DNA of 64,000 nt from Panaeolus papilionaceus (GCA_015501605.1 JADNRZ010000040.1:62001-126000), one strand, 5' to 3'. Counted from the stretch's first letter, positions 33,419 through 45,575 are shown. Numbers and translations are program-made. The notes: a model not told the origin generated them from the sequence alone.

Positions 33419-35215
33419 ATGCGTTTCATCAGCTTGGTCGCAGTTGTGACATTGCTTGCTGCTCAACCCCATATCATCACATCAACCTCCACATACTCTA
33501 CCAAATATGATGGTGTCAGTGTGCTGCGTGTGCCTACTAGGGAAATCACCTCTAAGATCGACAGCGAGATACAGAAGTTTGGTTTATCATCCTGGATACA
33601 CTCATCTCGTTTAAACTCTTTTATCGACATTCCAGTGCCCAGGGAAATCTATAAAAGATTCCATTCATCTATCAACCAGGTCCTGAAGGATAATGGTGTC
33701 GTGTATCCCGTTGAAGTGTTGGACAAAGATCTCGGCGCCAGCATCCGGAGAGAAGCAGAGGGACTGGCTTCTGCTAAAGAGTTAAACGCTCAAGGTGAGC
33801 TGGAACCTGCGATTTGTATTTATCGTTTATTGACACGTTGAATAGGCGAATTGGCCAACGGGGCCTGGTTTAATGACTATCATACCTATGATGACCATGT
33901 GGCTTGGCTGGATGATCTTGTGGCGGCCTTCCCACATAACTCCAGGATTGTCAGCAGTGGCACCAGCGCTGAAGGACGTGACCTTAAAGGTGTCAATATT
34001 TTTGGATTTAGAGGACCCAATGCGCAACCTTCTGTCATCTGGCACGGTAACGTCCATGCACGAGAGTGGATTACGTCGATGGTGAGTGGCGAATCTTGAG
34101 CCTTTCTCTTCCTGATCTCCCTCTCAACCTCATATTGTAGACCGTTGAGTATCTTGCATACTCCTTGCTCAACAATTATGCCAACTCGACAGAGATCAAG
34201 AATTATGTGGATAAGTATGACTTTTATATATTTCCTATCGTAAACCCGGATGGTATGCTGTGCAACAAATTTTTCGACTATGACTGACAACACATCTAGG
34301 CTTCATTTACAGTCAGACCTCTGAGCGTTTTTGGAGAAAAAGTAGACAGAAGCCGCCAACAGGTTACGACGAGCCAGAGTGTTATGGTCGTGATTTGAAC
34401 CGGTCAGTCGAGCACAACATTACCAAGAGTCGATGTTGGACATGTCGCGCTGATAACTATCCCATTGTAACAGGAATTGGAACGTAAGCTGGGCACAACC
34501 CATTGGTGGCTCTCACAACCCTTGTCATGAAGATTACAGAGGCGATTCTGCCTCTGATTCTCCTGAGATCAGTGGTCTCTCTAATTTCCTTGCTGATAGG
34601 GCTGCATCGCCGTCTGGAGCAGCAATGTTCATTGACTGGCATTCTTTCAGCCAGTTAGTCATGTATCGTGCGTAATTGGTCATCGTATTTCCATGTTTCA
34701 TCAACTGATGTTAAAAGTGTTTCATGTACAGCTTATGGTTACGATTGCGCAAAGAATGCAAGTGATGGTGTCGAACTGGGCCATCTGGCTTCTGGCTTTG
34801 CAGATGCTGTTCGCAAGGTCTATCAGACCAACTATACTGCCGGACCGAGCTGTGCCACTCTTTACCCCACATCTGGTGCATCTCTGGATTATGCTTATGA
34901 TGTTCTGTGAGTTGTGCTGGTATAGTTATCGTCCTTTTTTTCTTTCTGATTCTGAGACGTAGGAAAATCAAGTACTCATTTCTTGTTGAGCTCCGGGATA
35001 AAGGGCAAAATAATTTCCTCATACCAACAAGCCAGATCCGGCCTACAGGTGAGGAAACATGGGAGGGCATCAAATATATGCTCGCGAACATGGTGGCAAA
35101 CACGAACACCACCACTCTGAACACCCCAAACAGGCCTTCCTCAGGAGTAGTCTCAGGCGTAAATTGTGTTTTATACATGGGGATGTTGTTATTCTTTGTT
35201 GTATGTCTGAATTAA
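33419..35215 (+). CDS. Secreted M14 metallocarboxypeptidase (carboxypeptidase A type)
   Basis: Zinc exopeptidase that removes C-terminal residues from peptides, made as a secreted zymogen. Seven exons (33419-33794, 33846-34081, 34141-34252, 34300-34402, 34474-34667, 34732-34906, 34963-35215) join in frame to 482 residues. A signal peptide ([15 protein letters not shown]) and a propeptide of roughly 100 residues come first. The catalytic domain then shows the zinc motif HAREW (H196, E199), the substrate-binding DLNRNW, a third zinc ligand in DWHS, YPYGYDC, and the catalytic Glu in FLVELRDKG. All key residues of the family are present. The C terminus after KYMLAN is Asn/Thr-rich and hydrophobic, longer than usual; another intron might end the protein differently. 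An in-frame Met at 33410 is an alternative start. Likely role: extracellular protein breakdown. It is the only clear metabolic enzyme in the window. Confidence 0.93.
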
Positions 35216-35289
35216 TACAGGATTCAATGTTCAGGTTTCATAAACTGTCTTCAAGACGAGTTCACCATTCCTTTGAGTTGATGTTCTGC

Positions 35290-38009
35290 CAGTGATCAAG
35301 CGTTCATTTTAAGGCTACACAGATACTGATAATGTTTTACATTCTTCTCATTGTATTTGAACGAATTCAGTTCATGGGTCTGGCACATCTCTCGCTGGGA
35401 CGTCTCTATCAAATCAAGGCCGACACAGATCCTTTCTTCAGCACACCACCACCGCTCCCTCCACTAGCACCATCCCAGCACCACCTCCACCTAAGACGTC
35501 TCGTCTTCACTCCCTTTACCCAATCTCCGTCCGCCCCCGACATTCACGCACAATCCCGCTTCTACTCCACTACACCGTCCCCATCCTCTACTTGCCATCA
35601 TGAACGATGCATACCACACAACCCAAGATGCCGCTCAACACACACGCACATCACGAGGAGCAGTGGTACCCGTCCTGGATCACGAGTGTGGGTGGTGTAT
35701 CTGAGATCAAAGTCGCAGGCCCACAGAAGTATATAGGAAGATGAAATGACGTAGAACGCCCGTTCGGTGGAACGACATGGCGAAGACTACAGTGAAGACC
35801 AATGGCGAGCGACATATCTATGCGCAGCATAGAAGCGCGTCAATGGAGTCATTGGGATGGGTATATGCGTGCGGAAAGGGTAAAGCGGGTCTGTGACATG
35901 TAGGGGCTATGCATTGCAAAATGTCGCTGAGTGACTACAAGACCAGAGGAAGGGATCACTGATGAAAGGGAGGAAGATTATCCCATGTGCTCAAAAATGG
36001 GGGGTCGAGTAGAACGGGTTGATGAAGGGAAGGTAAAGTGACGAAAGAGAGGGAATGGGAAATGAATGAGAATGCAGGAGCAGCGCTCACGTGAACAACC
36101 CGGCTCAGAAGAGAATTGTAAAGCGGTGAAGTGACGAATGGCTGAAAGCGAGAACTTGGAGGAAGGTGAGATTGATAACAACGGCGGACACACAGGATGA
36201 AGGTGAAACGAACAGAGATGTCGGTACGAGAACATGAGCCAGGAGCGGATGGAAGGAAGCGAGGTTGAACGAGACATCATAATCGCACAATGAGAGAACG
36301 CAGTACGGCGAAAACATGTAAGCAATGTGAAGAGGTGGGAAGTGGAGTGGACGACAAGAAATGTAGACCTTGTAATTGAGAGTGGGTTGTACATGGCGAT
36401 AACACAGGCCGGAGCAACACACCAGCGAAGGTCGTTAGAGGCGGAAGCGGGAAAAGTAAGCCGAAAACGCATGATTCAAGGGATCGCAGAGGTGGGTATA
36501 TCAATTAGGCAAGCACTGAGAAAAATATACGCCACCGAGAAGACAAACACAGGAAGATCAACATGAGGCGTGCTGCGAGTAAAGTTGAGGGGAGGAGAGA
36601 AGAAAATCCAAGGGAGTGGGGTTGAAAAGCGGAGAGGAGCGTGCGGACGTAAAAAAAAAAAGAGAAGCGCGAATGTGGGGCTAGAATAGCATTAAGATGA
36701 GAAATGCTGAACAAGAAGAGGATCCACAGATAGGGCATACACCTGCGGCGCGCCAGATATGCGTGCAGGATGAAAGAGCCTGATAAGCAAAGAAGTTCAG
36801 GCGGATATCAGACTAAGATGAGAGAGATGACTGGAGCGGGAATCAGACTAGCAAGAGGACGTGGTACGAGAAGGAGATGAGACGAGAGAGATGCACGGTG
36901 GGATAAGACAGAAAGGTAACACAGCAATGAGAGTTTGTCGACAACAAGGGGAACGACGAGGAGAGAAAACAGGAAGAGACCTTCTCGCTACAACCTAAAG
37001 CATTTCTTGACGGCAGGCGGAGATTTCTCTGGGCTGTCAGGGAGAGCGCGTCAGCGATGTGGGATTGAGAGGTGCAGGGAACAAGAATAAATGAACACAA
37101 GGGAAGCGATATCAGCAGACCTACACTCACAAATTGAACTCGTCGAGTTGGATCAGCAAGACGTGAAAATGCTCATCCAGTGATGACGATTCATGACAGC
37201 GTGTTCGTGGTATGAGAGATGACGGGACTGGATTCAGAGTTATCATAGTTCATAGTAAGGGTGGTGAGCAAAGGACAATTGCCAACGAGGTCAACGTTGA
37301 TGGTGACGAAGGAAGGGCTAGCTCATCAAGCCAACAAAGTCGGTTTGTTTGTTTGGTGCACGGTAAAACCCGCACCGGTTCGCGATCAGTGCGCACCCTC
37401 AATGTCAACATTCTCGTTCTGCCTTCTTCTCATTCTGCCTCACTCCTGAAAAAACACCTTCTATCTATAATACAAGTAACTTGGCCGCCACTCACATTAC
37501 ACCCGTGACCCGCAATTCATTTCAAACTACTCATCAAGATTGTCCATGCGTCAGGCGCGACTCATGAAACAGCGAGCACTGCGGTCTGCTTTCCTCTGAA
37601 TCAGGCAAGAATACACAGATAATTGCTCTAAACAACCAAATCAAGGCGCAGACAGGGCTCATGTTCAAGCTCATGCCCACCCTTATCATTTGAGTTCGAA
37701 GGAACAGAAATCCCAGAAAGAAAATTAGGGCATGCCTTATACCTCATCCGCCACAACACACAGGCCCAGATGGGCACTCGCATACGGCACTGTATCATCT
37801 CGTTGTTATAAAACCGGACATTTAAACCAGCAAGACATGTATGCAGTTCTCAATGTGGACGAGGATGCGGATGTGCCAAGTAATCGGTTAGGTGCAGATA
37901 CGGGTTGAGGACCAGAGTCTATGACGAATGATCAGTTATACCTTGATAATCAGAGTGAAGACTGGGAACAAGGATAGAGTCGGAGAAAGCACTCAACCAA
38001 TTAGACCCT
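35290..38009 (-). repeat. R1 block and relics, no gene
   Basis: Paralogous to 27,190-29,100, with R1 landmarks at 35,855 and 36,489. Positions 37,660-37,800 (plus) hold a coding-like scrap reading FEFEGTEIP, related to one at 6,660-6,930. Positions 37,955-38,009 match 21,347-21,402 and form the left flank of the next element. Confidence 0.5.
37250..37380 (+). repeat. R2 repeat
   Basis: Well-preserved copy: AACGAGGTCAACGTTGATGG, GAAGGAAGGGCTAGCTCATC, CGGTTTGTTTGTTTGG and CACGGTAAAACCCGC. Confidence 0.65.
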
Positions 38010-38227
38010 TAGACTGGTGACCATCCCTCGCGAGGCGCGAGAGCGGGACTGGCGAACCGGGGTTTCCCGGCCTGATGTTTTTCTTACGATCGAAAATGCC
38101 ATCAATTTCCTTTTTCGTTTCGTGCAAACATAGAGAGCGACGCATCAAAGTGCGCACGTGTGTGATTTGGTGAGCGCGCGCATTCACTGTGGGATCTAAA
38201 ATGGATGCGCAGTGAGAATTGAGCCCA

Positions 38228-38233
38228 TATAAA
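38228..38233 (+). promoter_or_regulatory. TATA box carried by the captured gene
   Basis: TATAAA 38-43 bp before the ATG at 38271, inside the transposable element, so the fragment seems to have been captured with its core promoter. Confidence 0.45.
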
Positions 38234-38270
38234 GGGTAACGAGGAGTAAGGAAACCACTTGATACCCACA

Positions 38271-39375
38271 ATGTACAATCGCTACAGGCTAGGACTTCCA
38301 CAAGAGCCTGATCCGGGCGAAAACGCACCTCCAAACCCTGCAGCCACTCCACATGGACGAGATGTCTTCGCTTTGCAGACTGCTACATAGTGCAGCAGCA
38401 GCAGCGTCTACATCTCGAAAGACTTCACGAGCTGCGCCAAGCGCTCCAGGAGTGCCTGTACAACGAATCATGAGTGGTATTCCGCAAGAGCAGCTCATGA
38501 CTTTCAGCATCGAGCCATCCCCAACTTCAACATCTACAACTCCAACATCCCCTCTAGGAACAGAGCCAGCATTGCAGTCTCTGTCGAGAAATCCAAGCAA
38601 AGGTTCTTTGACCTCTAAGTGGCGATTAAATGAGCCAACAGAGAGTGTTGTGTGAGTAGCAGGCTAATTAGATTACTGATGACAAACTCATTGCACTCAA
38701 TAAAATATAATTATCAGAAAGCCACGTCATTCTCATATCAGCAAGCAAGCGGTCCCTTCAGGCTCTGAATCACGCTCGAGGCATCAATCAGTCGAAATGA
38801 ACCCACCCCAACCAATTGAATCCCTCCATTCATACCAACACCAACTTCTCGAGGCATTCTCTATGCCAAACCCTCCTCTTGGTGCACTCGGTTCACCCCA
38901 TTCAACCCAATGTATTCCAAAAACTCCACAGTCAACGTCTTCAAGTACACTTTTTGATCCCAATAGCTTTTTTGGCATTCCGCCGACGCCTGAAACCAGC
39001 TTCCAGGACGACGAAACTGATGCCCTGGCTCATGGCTCTCAATTCATGGTTGAATCAGACTCGGATAGTTGCACTTCCCAATCCACATCAGTAGGTCGAT
39101 CACGGAGGCAGAGGCTGTCTCGAGGACAAGTCTTCTATAATGCACTCAAGGTGCTGAGCGACTCAAAGCTCACAGCACTTGACTTACTCGAAGCGACCGC
39201 TCGTGGCTCAGAGGTAGAAATCAGCACCTATCACGACAAATTCTATACGGATGGAAATCGTGATCGATTGGAGCGGATTTTGGATTTGGTATGGACCGGG
39301 TCGTACAAGCGGACTATGATGGGACGGTGGATGGATAGAAATGCTGTCGAGCATGTTCAGGGCATTGCGTCCTAA
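38271..39375 (+). pseudogene. Captured 5' part of a hypothetical Agaricomycete gene
   Basis: The start ATG at 38271 gives MYNRYRLGLPQEPDPGEN, then a frame change near 38,386 (in-frame TAG followed by VQQQQRLHLERLHELRQAL in another frame) and a second change before a Ser/Thr/Pro-rich region. An intron 38652-38717 joins it in frame to the last part, 38718-39375. That part carries a low-complexity stretch, FYNALKVLSDSKLTALDLLE and LERILDLVWTGSYKR, then stops. The ending resembles the N-terminal portion of the large DUF6589-type proteins of Agaricomycetes, so most of the protein would be missing; that identification is tentative. Cargo of the enclosing element and probably non-functional. Confidence 0.5.
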
Positions 39376-39551
39376 TTAACGCGACATTCTAAAAATAACT
39401 GAAATCACTTCACAAAGTCGAAACCAAAAAGGAAATTGATGGCATCAGGGGTTATTTTTCGATCCTAAGAATAACATCAGGCCGGAAAAACCCGCTTTCC
39501 AGGTCCCTCTACGAGGCCCTCGCACCTCGCGAGGGAGCTGTCACAGGTCTA

Positions 39552-42540
39552 TTAGACCCTATCCGTCTGTTCCGAAATCCAGAGTCGAAAAAATCCTAAA
39601 TAAGAACGACTCCATTTTGAGATCATCAAATGGTATAATCGATGAATTTGAGCATACAACGATCTCGACAGGGCAAAGTTAAACAGAATGATTAAATTGG
39701 TATTTACCTAGAGTATCCTAACAGACGTGTACGCAAAACACCAGCGCTGTGCACATTAAATCAAATGAGACCACCAACACCGAGGTGAGGAACACATCAT
39801 TGCTCACATCACATGGGGGCAAGACAGGCAGAAATGAAGGACACTGTAAAAACAAACTACCTCAATTGACTGTGTGTCTCCGATCCCAACTACCACCATC
39901 ATCGTCCACCACCACCCACATGTCTCCGCATCTCGTTTCCACCCTCTCTCGACGTCATTCACTGATATTTGCCATTGTCTCCGTTAAATCATCCTCCCCC
40001 TTTCCCTCCGAGTTCTACCCCGAATGAGACGACTCCGTGTGGCGACGGGGAAAGAACGGTAATCGGATCGGTTTCGATGGGTGGCACGGACACGATCTGG
40101 GGATGGAGGGGAGGTCGAAATCGAAGATAGCAAGGGTTATCGGTAGACCAAAAAGGTGTGCTGAGAGTAGCAGATTGTAAGGCTGGTATGCGCAGTGCGC
40201 GGGTGATGATGGAAATGGGTTAACGATAGGCGAGCGACCAGCTAGGTCGGGGATGCGAGAAAAGTGCGAATGCTAATGTGTAGGACCGGGGAAGCAAGAG
40301 ACCGCATACGAGCAACGACTCGGAGGTGACGAGTGTATAGAGGAACAAATGAGCCGATGTTACAGGAAGTGAAATAACATCAGAAAAACGAGAGGGACGA
40401 CGAAAGTGGAACGCAAGTAGCAACGAAATGAACCATGGTGAGATGCAGGCAGAATGAGAGCTCGTCAGGACCAATGATTTTCCTTCAAAATTGACCACTG
40501 ATCAAGCTCATGCAACGATGCAACCCAGTTTTTCGGCAAGGTCGGAGGCGATGGCTCGGCACGATTAGTGACACATGTAATAGGTGTATGCGTGGATGTG
40601 TCTACAGAATAGGGGCGAGTCAGCGAGGTTGAGTTGGGAGATTTAGAGGTAATGATGAACAAAGACAAGAGCAAAAGAGACGAGGAAATGCACAAATAAC
40701 GATAGAATATATCGAGTTGAATAGGCATGATGGTGATTCAGGTGGGCATGAGACGTTTTCGTGCCATGAGAGGCGACATAGTTCATTGTAACAGTAGTGA
40801 ACAATGGCCCATTTGAGGGGCGGGCCAAATACACATACAGCATCAAAGAGACAAAACAACGACAGCCAGATTTCAGACAAGATTGGATTGATGACAAGAG
40901 TGGGGAACTCAGAGTGGCATGAGACGAGAGACGAACAGAGACACGGGTAGGAGGAGAGGGTGGGGACTTGTCACCCGAGAGAGAAGTAAGGTTGAACGAG
41001 GCAGCGGGGTAATAACGCAATGAGAGCTTGAAGACAATAAAAGGTGAACGGGGGAGAACCAAGGACACAAGTGCGCCTGGAGACGAACTGAGGCAAGATT
41101 GAGAGTTTCTACTTCTACCCTAGAGTATAGGCGGAGACACGTCTGTGGGGCTGTGGATGGGAGCGCGCCAGAGACGTGGAGTTGACACGTGGATTGTGAA
41201 AAGATGAAGGAGGAATAGAAGGAAAAACACTAACGTGTCCACAGTCAATTTGCAGGGCATGAAAAGGTTCAGACAAGCTAGTAACGTGTGAGGATGAAAG
41301 GTCCATCCTGACATGAGAGAAAATGAGACTGGGTTTGGAGGCGTCATAGGTCATGGCAACGATAGTGAGCAAGGGACCAGGTCAACACGACTCTCAACGA
41401 GACCAATTAAATGATGATGGCAATGAAGAAACGAAACACTCGGGTTGTTTGGTTGTTTGTTTGCCTAGCTCACGTGGCTTGTTTCTTATTGCGCACCCAC
41501 AGGTCCCACACTGTCGAGACCGTGAGTTGATAGTCACACTTGCCCAACCATCATTATGACTGCGAAAACCTCATACCAAGTCAAGTACGTACATACTGCT
41601 CTCGCTTGACCTCGAGCTCACATTTTCCTTCCCATCTTTTGTATGTAAAGGCACCCAAACACCACTACCGGCGCAAGCAGACGCACAGCACTACTCTCCA
41701 CATTCGAAGTGGAAAGCACATCCATCCCCAGCTGAATGCCATATGACACATCCTCGAAGTAATCCCCCACGAAAACAGGGGGATCACCGTCTGAATCTCT
41801 TCAATAACAACATGGGTTCAGGGTCGCCAGCCTCGAAAGCGCAGAAAAAGTGTATGACTTTGTTTCCCTACACACAGGCTCAATGACGAGGAGAGAAGGG
41901 ACACCAGGGCGAGTTTTAAGGGGCATAGTGGCGTCTGGGGGAGTTGTCCATGGGTTGCATCTTCACATATACATACATAACCTGTAACGTCGTCGGACTG
42001 AGTGTGCATGCCGTTTTCACGAATCGGTCATTCTATTAGTGTGATCTCAGGGGAAATGTGAGGACGTCCAATGTGATGGGGTATTGAATAGGACATGCTC
42101 GTTCAAGTATCTATGTACATCAGTGCCTTGAAGAGCGACCCCGTATCTCGGCTTGCTGAATATCCGAAGCGAATGTTAAATCAAAACAGTAATATGAGGT
42201 TTCCGTTTGAGCGTGCAGCGAGTCGAGATTCAATCTGATATCACATCTTATAATCATGTCAAGGACGAGATCACGCATAAGGTTGCGACGAGAACATAAG
42301 ATTGAACAAAATAAATTTAATCAACAGATGATCAACAGCGACACAGACCATTTCTTCATCACACCGCTACCATTCCCTCCATGAGCTACCCAAATGGGTC
42401 CTTCATAACTCAAAGAAAATGACGGCGAACGAAATTTGAGGTATTTATATTTGAAAAACAATTGTACATGGACGTGAAACGAATGTAGAGAGAATGATAG
42501 AGAGAGCAGTGGTGATAACCTACACTAAACAGGTGAGTCT
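39552..42540 (-). repeat. R1-type block paralogous to 21,400-23,460, with relics
   Basis: Positions 39,552-41,110 and 42,090-42,540 match 21,400-23,065 and 23,070-23,460. The 41,110-42,090 segment is extra here and holds an R2 copy and the coding relic at 41,540-41,750. No intact gene. Confidence 0.55.
41350..41475 (+). repeat. R2 repeat, diverged
   Basis: AGCAAGGGACCAGGTCAACA, a weak core and GTTGTTTGGTTGTTTGTTTG. Confidence 0.5.
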
Positions 42541-42805
42541 TGTAACCGTATTTTCCCTGCACCTATGCCTGCTGCGCTGCGGGCAATCACCTGACGGTCT
42601 CGTGTCATTCACCTTGAACAATGAACGTTTGAACGCCGGGTACACCGCGAACTCATTGATGATCATGTGATGCGCCGTGACCTTATGTACCACATGCACT
42701 TGACTGGTACTCTGCTGGAGACACTTTCCACTCCGTGCTCACCATCTTGTGTGGATACCTCTTTCCACGAACCCCAGCCGCTACTTAGTTGTCAATAATC
42801 GTGTC

Positions 42806-44351
42806 ATGGAGGGACTTGAACTCGAAGAGTTCAGAGTTACGGGTAATATTTCTGTCGAACCCGTAGCCAGAATACCCGACGAAGCAGTCGTATATATGTA
42901 CGTGTAGTGTTAGTCGTGGTTCTGAAACTCGTCTAATGAATGAAAATACTTAGCATCATGGGACCTACTGGTGCTGGGAAGAGTACAGTAAGTCAAGTAC
43001 CATGTACAGCCTTTTGATGCAATTTACTTAGACTGAATACTGTTTGTCCGTTCAAGTTCATTGAGGCACTTGCAGGAGGCTCACAGAACCTTGCTATTTC
43101 GAGTAATCAGCTCGCTGGATATACCCAGCGTGTAACTGCTTACAAGCTTGTCAACATTGCACGGAAACAATCTGCCAGGGCAATTTATCTGGTTGATACA
43201 CCAGGATTTTCCGACAGTAAGATATCGGAGATGGAGGTTGTGGATATGCTCAGAGATTGGCTGAAAGAGAATTGGTGAGCTCTTGCCATTGATATCATGA
43301 TACCTCAGGAAGAATACCCAATTGACTTCCGACTAGTTCTTCAATAAATTACAGAATATTATTTCTCACTCCCATTGCAGTCACTCGCCTGCCAGGAAGT
43401 AGGCAGAGAACAATTAAAATGTTAAAAGAATTGTTGGGTGTCAGGACTTATACAATCACAGTTGTAACAACAATGTGGAATACCCTTCACAGTGAACGAA
43501 CTCGCAGTCAAGCGGAACAAAACTTTGAACGACTTAAAGCCGGGGTTTTCAAGGTAATTAGTACCATCTCCTATGATGTTTTTGAAGTGTCACTCACTCT
43601 GACCTAGGGGTTCTTTGGGGAGGAAACTGACTTGAAGCGTTTTATGGGTACCAGGACTTCAGCCCTTCAAGTGTTGGATAGCAATGTTTGGTACTATGAT
43701 CAACCATTATACAGGTCAACAATCACTTCCACACATCTCTATTGTGACTTGCATGAGCGCATTGAGGCTGCGCTTCAGAAGAAAGTCATGATTGAGTCGG
43801 ACCTGACTCATTCCGACACACAAAGCAACAAAGTTCTCGAAGCCATCCTGGAGCAGGATCAAAAGGAAAATGACGAGACTTTGGCCAAATTCATTTCCCA
43901 ATTGGTCAAATTTGGACGACCACCGCCTGAATTTCAGGAAGGCGCGCAAGCTCTACGCAAGACCATCGTGGCCAACATCGTCCCAGCCAACCATCGAATG
44001 TGCGATAATTTCCAACAGTGGGCTGAGGACCCAGAGATTCACAATGGGCTCGTCTCCGATCCCGAGCTGAAGGAGACTATACTTGCCATGCTACCCGAAA
44101 AACGTGTCTCCCACAAGCGTCCAAAGGATCGAGCAGAGACCTTGCCGTCTATAGGATCCATTTCTGACCAAGGTCGAGACTCGATGCCTATACAGACAGA
44201 GACGATCTCCGCTATGGGACCAGAGTCGGAAGCCCTTGTCATCCCTGTTAACCATGGACTATCAAGGTCACTTGCTTTTAAAGGGCTACTCCGACGTCTA
44301 CTCAAATTCGCCAAGCGCCATCGTCCCAAATGGCTCCAGCGTGAGGAGTAA
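42806..44351 (+). CDS. AIG1-like P-loop GTPase, subfamily B (copy D), altered G4 motif
   Basis: Exons 42806-42897, 42954-42987, 43057-43274, 43337-43553 and 43608-44351 join in frame to 434 residues. Motifs are the P-loop GPTGAGKST (34-42), VDTPGFSD (D89) and TTMWN, where the other five loci read TTMWD, so the presumed base-recognition Asp is Asn163. A coiled coil (DLHERIEAALQKKVMIE) and KFISQLVKFGRPPPEF follow. The last 25 residues form a cationic amphipathic helix (GLLRRLLKFAKRHRPKW), plausibly a membrane-binding tail. I started at the Met of MEGLELEE because the conserved upstream segment (LIDDHVMRRDLMYHMH, then LETLSTP) loses its frame near 42,745. The true start is uncertain, and that shift may mean a decaying 5' end. 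Its closest relative is the truncated gene at 17,965. Confidence 0.75.
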
Positions 44352-44612
44352 AACCACAGGTAGGTTCGATTTGCGACCTATGGGGGAGTTATATTTGTTC
44401 ACATACACATATTCTAGTGCATGCACTCTGGGATTTCACATATCTTGTGTCAAACATTATTCATCTCGTTTTGCTGAATCCTCGTTTCCATGTTTCATTG
44501 TTCCGTTTAACATGTACATGTACCATATTCACGAATGTATCGATCCATTAGCATGATCTCGGAGGAAAATAGTATTCGGACACGTGTAGGGTGATCTGTA
44601 TTCCACGTAAGC

Positions 44613-45023
44613 ATGAGTGCGGCGCAAATGGCCTTGGGCGATAAAATGTCGGGCGTCAAGGTTTATCATATTCTATATATCAGAGTTGGCGTCGTATTGC
44701 GTAATATGTACGCAAAACATAACTGTATGTACTCGAAAATTGGTGGTGTCAAAACAATTTCTGACAAACCTCCCTTCATGAAAGGACACCCAGTAGGTAC
44801 GTATGTACACACTAGGATAACAGAGTATCTTCACGGTAACGGCGACCCCATAATTTCGTTTGCCTCGAACAAGGGTCTAAACAATAAAATCACCGAATTT
44901 TTGGCGGTTGAGCGGCCCGTCGTCGATGATTTACTGAAAGTAAGCGACTTGAATGAGGATGAACAAAAAATGACGGTGAAATTTTATGGACGGCACGTAG
45001 CTATTTACAATAGAAATCCTTGA
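44613..45023 (+). CDS. Hypothetical 136-residue protein
   Basis: Single-exon frame, rich in Lys, Val and Tyr, with an acidic helical stretch near the C terminus (VDDLLKVSDLNEDEQKM). No signal peptide, membrane segment or known domain. Composition is balanced and unlike the Ser/Pro/Leu frames of the repeats, which is the main reason to list it. It ends tail to tail with the minus-strand gene at 45,005-45,494, overlapping by about 19 bp. No paralogue in the window. It could be a chance frame. Confidence 0.35.
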   Translation: MSAAQMALGDKMSGVKVYHILYIRVGVVLRNMYAKHNCMYSKIGGVKTISDKPPFMKGHPVGTYVHTRITEYLHGNGDPIISFASNKGLNNKITEFLAVERPVVDDLLKVSDLNEDEQKMTVKFYGRHVAIYNRNP

Positions 45024-45494
45024 ATAACATCCACATAATACTTGAGTCTGCACCTGAGCTCAACTTTGCCCTGTGTCGTCGTCTGCGATGTATGGGTTAA
45101 CTGAAAAGTGTAGTGGGTTCCGGAATATTTATCGTACTTAACCACTTTGAACGACCTGTAATTGTTAAAATGTGCTTCTTACTGATGCTCACCGGCGGGT
45201 CCGTATACGGAAGAATATTCCAAAATTCATGACAGTGTCATTGTCAAATACTTTCCTCTGGTAACCCTTCGACGACAAAGCTGTGTAGGCAAGCTTAGCG
45301 GATAAAAACAATGGGATTGTATTGATGGCCTTTGTTATGTCTCGACTCTCGAGTCGGCATAGCAGGATTTGGGCTACCTCGATACGCGTTTTGCCTTTTT
45401 CGGATATCAACCATCCTATGTTCATTGTTGAGGCGCTCTTCTTGGAATTCTTTTTTTCAGTCCCATGGAGGTGCATTGTTGAATTGGGAAGCAT
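45005..45494 (-). CDS. Hypothetical two-exon small protein
   Basis: Exon 1 is 45494-45193 and exon 2 is 45155-45005. A 37-bp intron (GTGAGC to TTACAG, with a TTTTAAC branch-like site) joins them in frame to at most 150 residues. Recognisable stretches are MNIGWLISEKGKTRIEVAQI, NFGIFFRIRTRRSFKVVKYD and, at the end, KVELRCRLKYYVDVIQG. The frame stays open across the splice and has balanced composition. The Met at 45494 overlaps a TATA-like box, so Met 45476 or Met 45425 is a likelier start, giving about 127 residues for the latter. The intron is short even for a basidiomycete. No family is recognised. It diverges from the Ser/Pro-rich gene to its right. Confidence 0.45.
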
Positions 45495-45501
45495 ATAAAT
45501 A
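45494..45501. promoter_or_regulatory. TATA box between divergent genes
   Basis: TATAAATA on the plus strand (TATTTATA on the minus), about 75 bp before the ATG at 45576 and about 70 bp before the minus-strand Met at 45425. It could serve either direction. Confidence 0.45.
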
Positions 45502-45575
45502 GTGAGAGGTTTGTGAGGTTGTGGTCGTACATATCACCCACTTACTTTCCACTGACTCTATTTCCTCGCTTTATT

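Larger units (their letters stand above)
38010..39551. mobile_element. 1.54-kb TIR element with 9-bp target duplication, gene cargo (Pack-MULE-like)
   Basis: Inverted ends of about 110 bp: left TAGACTGGTGACC, CCCTCGCGAG, GGCCTGATGTT, CTTACGATCGAAAA, GCCATCAATTTCCTTTTTCG; the right end reverse-complements to TAGACCTGTGACAG with the same blocks in order. TTAGACCCT repeats directly at 38,001-38,009 and 39,552-39,560. The paralogous region at 21,394-21,412 has a single TTAGACCCT with no insert, which proves insertion. Long inverted ends with 9-bp duplications suggest a Mutator-like element; superfamily is inference. Cargo: the gene fragment at 38,271-39,375. Confidence 0.85.

Noticed and set aside
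45513..45575. Upstream Met of the Ser/Pro-rich gene
   Set aside because: Only about 12-19 bp after the TATA box, so unlikely to be within the transcript; the Met at 45576 is better placed.
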